Shown: in pieces, positions 59,887 to 64,000 of the stretch
Numbering within the stretch: the stretch's first letter is position 1
Layout of the letters: every line of letters begins with the position of its first letter
From: Thermoleophilia bacterium
Lineage (GTDB): Bacteria; Actinomycetota; Thermoleophilia; RBG-16-64-13
NCBI GenBank assembly: GCA_026415615.1
Contig: JAOAGT010000001.1
Coordinates: 308,572 to 372,571, forward strand
Reading direction: 5' to 3'
DNA length: 64,000 bases
Position numbers and translations under genes: made by a program
Notes under the pieces: generated by a model
The model's input: the letters and a program-made list of their open reading frames with translations, nothing else
Told to the model about the DNA's origin: nothing
The model's database searches: none

Positions 59887-61805
59887 TTATCACTCCCTCT
59901 AACAGCCTGGTGTTGCGGGATACAAGGCTCCGGCGAACCAGTTTCTACGATGACTGCGTTATACCGGCAGGCCTGACGGCAGGCGTCGCATTTGATACAC
60001 ACGGCTTGATCAATCTTGTGCGGCTGCTTGCGTTCTCCGGCTATGGCTCCCGAAGGACAGGCCGTGTAGCAGGCGCGGCAACCGGTGCAAGCTGATACGT
60101 CAATGGTGTACCAGATGAGCGGCCGACAGACCTTTGCCGGGCAACGGCGTTCAACGACATGCGCCAGAACTTCGTCGCGGAAGTAACGCAAGGTGGAAAG
60201 CACCGGGTTGGGCGCGCTGCCTCCTAAGGCACAAAGTGAGCCTTCCACTACCTCCTCGGCTAGGCTCTCGAGGAGGTCTACATCAGCGAGGGTGGCCTCA
60301 CCGCCTGAGATTCGCTCCAGAATCTCAAGCATTCTGGTTGCTCCCACACGGCAAGGGACGCACTTCCCGCAGCTTTCCTCGGCGGTGAAACGAAGGAAAA
60401 ATTTGGCAAAGTCCACCATGCAGGTGGTGTCGTCCACTACGACCATCCCTCCTGAACCCATCATGGATCCTGCGGCAACTAAGCTTTCAAAATCAATGGG
60501 CTCATCCAGAAGCGAAGCAGGAAGGCATCCGCCTGACGGTCCGCCCAGCTGCACGGCCTTGAACTGCCGGCCGGGTAGCATGCCTCCCCCGATGCCAAAG
60601 ATGACCTCTCGCAGCGTCGCGCCCATAGGAACTTCTATCAGTCCACCATTGGCCACCTTCCCGGTGAGGGAAAATATCTTGGTTCCTTTGCTGGTGGCTG
60701 TGCCGATGGAGGCAAAGGCTTCTGCTCCGTGGTTGATAATCCAGGGAACGCTGGCGTAGGTTTCGACGTTGTTTAGGTTTGTTGGCTGACCCCACAGACC
60801 GTGGGCTACGGTCCGGATGTGCTTGCCTCGCGGCATGCCCCGTTGGCCCTCAATAGAGAGGGTAAGAGCAGTGGACTCGCCGCACACAAAAGCTCCTGCA
60901 CCTTGATTTATGCGGATGTCAAAATCAAAGCCGGAGTTCAAGATATTGCGACCAAGAATTCCTCTTTCGCGGGCCTGTTCGAGCGCACGTCGCAGGCGCT
61001 GGACAGCAAGAGGGTACTCGTGCCTAACGTACACGTAGCCCTGTACTGGGCCATTGTCGGCTCCGATGGCGTACGCAGCGATGACCATCCCTTCTATCAC
61101 GCTGTGGGGATTTCCCTCGAGCACCGACCGGTCCATAAAGGCCCCGGGGTCGCCCTCGTCAGCGTTGCAAATGACGTAGTGGATGTCCCCTGGGTTGGAG
61201 CGACAGGCTCGCCATTTCTTACCGGTAGGGAAACCCGCTCCTCCGCGGCCGCGGAGTCCGCTCCGCTCTATCTCGTCAATTATGGCGATTGGGTCTGCCT
61301 GCTTGAGCACCTTAGCTAGTGCGGTATAGCCGCCATGCGCCAAGTAGTCATCAATGGATAGGGGATCGATCTTGCCGTTGAGCGCAAGCACAATGCGCTT
61401 TTGCAGGGCATAGAAAGGTATGTCCTTTTCAAGCGCTACGGGTTCGCCGGTTTGTGGATGACGGTACAACAAACGCTCAACCACTCCGCCGCCAACTACA
61501 GTCGTCTCTATGATTTCTTCAATGTCTTGCGGCTTAACCCGCGGGTAGAAGATTCCTTGCGGTCGAATTACCACAATAGGGCCCTGCTGACAGAAGCCGT
61601 GACATCCAGTCTCGATTATGCGAACCCTGTTCTCAAGACCCTTGGCTACAAGGACCTCTCTTGCTTTGTCGCGCAAGGCCGCATGTCCGGAGGCGTGACA
61701 GGCTGTACCAGCGCAGATGCGAATCTCCGGCATGGCGTCGTCGGCTATGTAAGCATTGGGGTCGCGGGCCGCTGCCAGGGCGGCATCAATTGCCGTACTG
61801 CTCAT
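59883..61805 (-). CDS. NuoF/HydB-like NADH-binding flavoprotein with extra iron-sulfur domains
   Basis: A 640-residue protein from ATG 61805, preceded by AGGAGG at six-base spacing and overlapping the NuoE-like stop (ATGA). An N-terminal thioredoxin-like [2Fe-2S] domain (C31, C36, C68, C72) is followed by the FMN/NADH domain (GRGGAGFPTG 186-195), SLBB, the N3-type [4Fe-4S] site (C479, C482, C485, C525) and two C-terminal [4Fe-4S] motifs (C573-C583, C603-C613). This layout matches HydB/HndC subunits of NAD(P)-linked or bifurcating hydrogenases rather than complex I NuoF, but no hydrogenase domain is encoded here. It probably exchanges electrons between NAD(H) and the oxidoreductase. Confidence 0.93.
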   Translation of the reverse strand: MSSTAIDAALAAARDPNAYIADDAMPEIRICAGTACHASGHAALRDKAREVLVAKGLENRVRIIETGCHGFCQQGPIVVIRPQGIFYPRVKPQDIEEIIETTVVGGGVVERLLYRHPQTGEPVALEKDIPFYALQKRIVLALNGKIDPLSIDDYLAHGGYTALAKVLKQADPIAIIDEIERSGLRGRGGAGFPTGKKWRACRSNPGDIHYVICNADEGDPGAFMDRSVLEGNPHSVIEGMVIAAYAIGADNGPVQGYVYVRHEYPLAVQRLRRALEQARERGILGRNILNSGFDFDIRINQGAGAFVCGESTALTLSIEGQRGMPRGKHIRTVAHGLWGQPTNLNNVETYASVPWIINHGAEAFASIGTATSKGTKIFSLTGKVANGGLIEVPMGATLREVIFGIGGGMLPGRQFKAVQLGGPSGGCLPASLLDEPIDFESLVAAGSMMGSGGMVVVDDTTCMVDFAKFFLRFTAEESCGKCVPCRVGATRMLEILERISGGEATLADVDLLESLAEEVVEGSLCALGGSAPNPVLSTLRYFRDEVLAHVVERRCPAKVCRPLIWYTIDVSACTGCRACYTACPSGAIAGERKQPHKIDQAVCIKCDACRQACRYNAVIVETGSPEPCIPQHQAVRGSDK

Positions 61806-62548
61806 CGCTGGGCCTCCTGCTTGCGCAGCTTGCGGACTAAGCGTCTTGCTTCGGTGGGACCCATGCGTCCATAAGTTTCGGCGTCGCCTATGCGAACGAC
61901 GGGAGCCAAAGCGCAAGCACCTACGCAGTTGACCGTCTGAAGAGTGAAAAGCCCATCCGGGGTGGTGCCTCCCACCGGGATTTCAAGCTCTTGGCTGAAA
62001 GCCTCTACAACAAGTGGCGCTCCTGCCACGTGGCAAGCTGTGCCCATGCAGACGTCGATGACATATTTACCAACTGGCTGCAACCGGAACTGGGTATAAA
62101 AGCTGGCTACCCCATAAAGCCGCGACATGGGCAAGCGCATTTCTTCGGCAATAGCCTCTAGTGCAGGTCTCGGTAGGTAGCCGAAAACCTCCTGCGTGGA
62201 GTGTAGCGCCTCGATGAGCCCCGAGCCCGAGCGAATGCCAGCTATTATCGGGTCAAGGAGCTTGCGGTCAATGGGGGGCGCGGCCGCCAAGGCGGCCGCG
62301 CCAGCAGCTTCCACATCAAACGGTTCCTCGGGTTGCTCAGCCTTGTAGTTGATCTGTATGCAGTCTACCGGACAGGTTCGTTCACACAGGGTGCACGAGT
62401 AGCAGCGGTACTTACCTTTGTCGTCTTTGACCAATCGGAGCAGCGTGGGCCCTTGCCTATCGCTTGTTAGATTCCGACGCTCAAAGTCGATTCCTCGAAT
62501 AATCTCGTAGAGCTTTGACCCGCTTGCTGCTTTGTTCTTTGTACTCAT
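61802..62548 (-). CDS. NuoE-like [2Fe-2S] subunit with an N-terminal [4Fe-4S] domain
   Basis: A 248-residue protein. Residues 1-70 hold a single [4Fe-4S] motif (C49, C52, C55, C59 in CYSCTLCERTCP), not part of normal NuoE. An Ala/Gly/Pro linker (80-92) leads to a complete 24-kDa NuoE/HydC domain with [2Fe-2S] ligands C167, C172, C208 and C212 (CMGTAC and NCVGAC). It would pair with the overlapping NuoF-like gene. The added cluster could connect the NuoEF module to PorD or PorA, whose genes lie directly upstream. Confidence 0.92.
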   Translation of the reverse strand: MSTKNKAASGSKLYEIIRGIDFERRNLTSDRQGPTLLRLVKDDKGKYRCYSCTLCERTCPVDCIQINYKAEQPEEPFDVEAAGAAALAAAPPIDRKLLDPIIAGIRSGSGLIEALHSTQEVFGYLPRPALEAIAEEMRLPMSRLYGVASFYTQFRLQPVGKYVIDVCMGTACHVAGAPLVVEAFSQELEIPVGGTTPDGLFTLQTVNCVGACALAPVVRIGDAETYGRMGPTEARRLVRKLRKQEAQR

Positions 62549-62597
62549 ACCGGTGGCTTTCTTCGCGCTCTCCCGCAGTCAAGATATTTGGTTGCGC

Positions 62598-63800
62598 CTA
62601 GTCGTCGCGCAGATTGAGATAACGGCGGACGGTAGGCCAGCGCTTCCCGCTACTAGCCGCCTCCACGAGCACATCGAAAGCTTGCTCGATGTGTTGTGGG
62701 AAGATATCTCTTCCTCCCAGTCCGTAGACAAACGGGAGTACCTGGGGACGGGGATCAAGATCATACAGGGCCGCTCGCACTTCAAGAAAAACCGGCCCGC
62801 CCTGAGCCCCAAAAGAGTCGGCTCGGTCCAAAACCCCTACGGCTTTCACCCGCTCAAGCGCAGCGGCATAAGCCTGGGCGGGGAAAGGACGAAAGACGCG
62901 CACCCGTATCATGCCCGCCTTGACACCTTTGGCTCTAAGCTTGTCTACCACGATGCGAGTAGTACCAGCTGTGGACCCCACTACTACGACTGCCACTTCG
63001 GCGTCTTCCATGCGGTAGGGGTCGAGCAGCCCATAGCGACGGCCGCTCATTTCGGCATACTCATCTGCGACGCGCTGGATCACTTCGAGTGCGCGAGCCA
63101 TTGCCCGATTCTGGGCTACCTTGTGTTCGAAGTACCAGCCATGAAGGCCATCGAATGGTCCCACCGTTACAGGGCGGTCTGCGTCAAGAAGAGGATTTAT
63201 CGCCCGAAAAGGCCCGATGAAATGCTGCACTTGTTCGTCGTCTAACGGGACAAGCGGGCCAATCGCCCCACTTATGACGTATCCGTCATACATGTGCATC
63301 ACTGGGAGACGCACATTTAAGTCTTCGGCGATGCGTACCGCCTGGATGCAGTTGTCATAGGCGTGCTGGTGATTCTCCCCATATAGTTGAATCCATCCCG
63401 AGTCGCGTGCGCCCATACTGTCACTGTGATCACAATGAATGTTGATCGGTCCTGATAGGGCGCGGTTAACGGTGGTCATAACGATAGGCAGGCGGTAGCT
63501 TGAGGCGATAAACAAGAGCTCCCACATAAGGGCTAGGCCCTGCGATGAGGTGGCGGTCATGGTCCTTGCGCCGGCGGCTGCCGCTCCTATCACCGCGCTC
63601 ATGGCGGAGTGTTCGGATTCTACTGTCACAAACTCAGAAGTCACCTTGCCGTCAGCTACCATTTGTGCGTACAGCTGCACTACCTCAGTTTGTGGAGTAA
63701 TGGGGTAGGCGCATACCACGTCGGGGTTGATCTGACGCATAGCCTCAGCTACCGCCTCGTTACCGGTGACCGCGAGAATCTCGGTCTTTGCTTGGCCCAC
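62598..63800 (-). CDS. porA: 2-oxoacid:ferredoxin oxidoreductase alpha subunit (PorA)
   Basis: A 400-residue alpha subunit with the pyrimidine-binding domain near the N-terminus (GNEAVAEAMRQINPDVVCAYPITPQTE and ESEHSAMSAVIGAAAAGARTMTATSSQGL) and the C-terminal transketolase-like domain (GMIRVRVFRPFPAQAY). It pairs with the beta domain at the end of the 1075-residue protein to make the TPP active site. Pyruvate is the likely substrate from overall resemblance to PorA, but other 2-oxoacids are possible. GTG start; the AAGGAG site lies in the last codons of porD. Confidence 0.92.
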   Translation of the reverse strand: MGQAKTEILAVTGNEAVAEAMRQINPDVVCAYPITPQTEVVQLYAQMVADGKVTSEFVTVESEHSAMSAVIGAAAAGARTMTATSSQGLALMWELLFIASSYRLPIVMTTVNRALSGPINIHCDHSDSMGARDSGWIQLYGENHQHAYDNCIQAVRIAEDLNVRLPVMHMYDGYVISGAIGPLVPLDDEQVQHFIGPFRAINPLLDADRPVTVGPFDGLHGWYFEHKVAQNRAMARALEVIQRVADEYAEMSGRRYGLLDPYRMEDAEVAVVVVGSTAGTTRIVVDKLRAKGVKAGMIRVRVFRPFPAQAYAAALERVKAVGVLDRADSFGAQGGPVFLEVRAALYDLDPRPQVLPFVYGLGGRDIFPQHIEQAFDVLVEAASSGKRWPTVRRYLNLRDD

Positions 63801-63804
63801 CTCG

Positions 63805-64000
63805 TTACTCCTTGGTTTCCAATTTCATGAGGATGGCTTTCTCGGGACACTCGTGAGCACAAATACCGCACCCTTTGCAATGGGCAAGATCAATGGCCAC
63901 TGCGCGCCCGTTTTCAATTACGATGGAGGCGTCGGGACAATAGAAGTAGCAAAGAAGGCACCCGCTGCATCTGCTGGTGTCAATGACAGGGACTTGCGAA
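63805..64000 (-). CDS. porD: 2-oxoacid:ferredoxin oxidoreductase delta subunit (PorD), 5' end outside window
   Basis: Partial: the window ends within the gene. The visible 64 residues contain two [4Fe-4S] motifs, CSGCLLCYFYCPDAS and CKGCGICAHECPEKAI, and end LMKLETKE. This is the ferredoxin-like delta subunit that carries electrons out of the TPP subunits. It ends 4 bases before the porA GTG. The gamma subunit (PorG), normally upstream of porD, is expected just beyond the window. Confidence 0.9.
   Translation of the reverse strand, partial: SQVPVIDTSRCSGCLLCYFYCPDASIVIENGRAVAIDLAHCKGCGICAHECPEKAILMKLETKE

Noticed and set aside
62532-63245. 237-codon plus-strand open frame opposite porA
   Set aside because: porA and the NuoE-like gene on the other strand are clear; the antisense product has no motifs.

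Overview
The window is a gene-dense bacterial chromosome segment with moderately high G+C, no mobile elements, no RNA genes and no non-coding stretch longer than about 170 bases. Gene content suggests a Gram-positive-type (monoderm) bacterium from a deep anaerobic actinobacterial lineage. It has two LytR-CpsA-Psr wall ligases, an FtsEX/M23 murein-hydrolase module, ThyX instead of ThyA, a long-form ribosome hibernation factor, DgkA and PgpH, and a multi-subunit 2-oxoacid:ferredoxin oxidoreductase typical of anaerobes. The lineage is inferred from gene content and order, not from a database search.

Layout. 1-10.8 kb (+): nnr, a CCA-adding enzyme, rpmE, thyX, a DUF1385 protein, prfA, a prmC-sua5 fusion, rpiB, glyA and a dCMP-type deaminase. 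10.8-19.4 kb (+): a complete F1Fo ATP synthase operon (I/Z-like, I-like, B, E, F, H, A, G, D, C) running directly into murA. 19.4-22.8 kb: two tandem LCP-family genes, both apparently starting at CTG. 22.8-26.8 kb: an S-adenosyl-methionine by-product module (a divergent nucleoside-phosphorylase-like protein, ahcY, mtnA) plus a sugar nucleotidyltransferase. 26.9-37.4 kb: comF, hpf, secA, prfB (with the classical +1 programmed frameshift), ftsE, ftsX, an M23 peptidase, an S41 peptidase and rsmE. 37.4-44.9 kb: a HIT protein, phoH, pgpH, ybeY, a dgkA-PAP2 fusion, a cytidine-deaminase-like/GNAT fusion, deoC and recO. This is the conserved phoH-ybeY-dgkA-cdd-(era)-recO neighbourhood, with a decayed cdd and with deoC where era is often found.

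44.9-50.7 kb (-): a MacAB-type exporter (adaptor, ATPase, permease), a small exported DUF5666-like protein, and guaB. 50.7-56.7 kb (+): a YhaO/YhaN (SbcD/SbcC-like) nuclease pair, a HAD phosphatase and an iron-sulfur protein.

56.7-64.0 kb (-): the most striking locus. In transcription order it holds porD (cut by the window edge), porA, a ferredoxin-NuoE fusion, a HydB/NuoF-like flavoprotein, and a 1075-residue protein. That protein joins a [2Fe-2S] domain, a GltD-like FAD/NAD(P) domain, several [4Fe-4S] sites and the complete thiamine-diphosphate beta subunit of the oxidoreductase. The genes touch or overlap, so one large complex is predicted. It would oxidise a 2-oxoacid and pass electrons through a NuoEF-type flavin module to NAD(P)+, possibly with flavin-based bifurcation or confurcation. 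This is the best candidate in the window for an undescribed system.

Other recurring themes are domain fusions, enzyme-family members with replaced catalytic residues (deoC, cdd-like, PNP-like, PAP2), non-ATG starts, and several promoter-like sequences placed so close to the start codon that the transcripts would be leaderless or nearly so.
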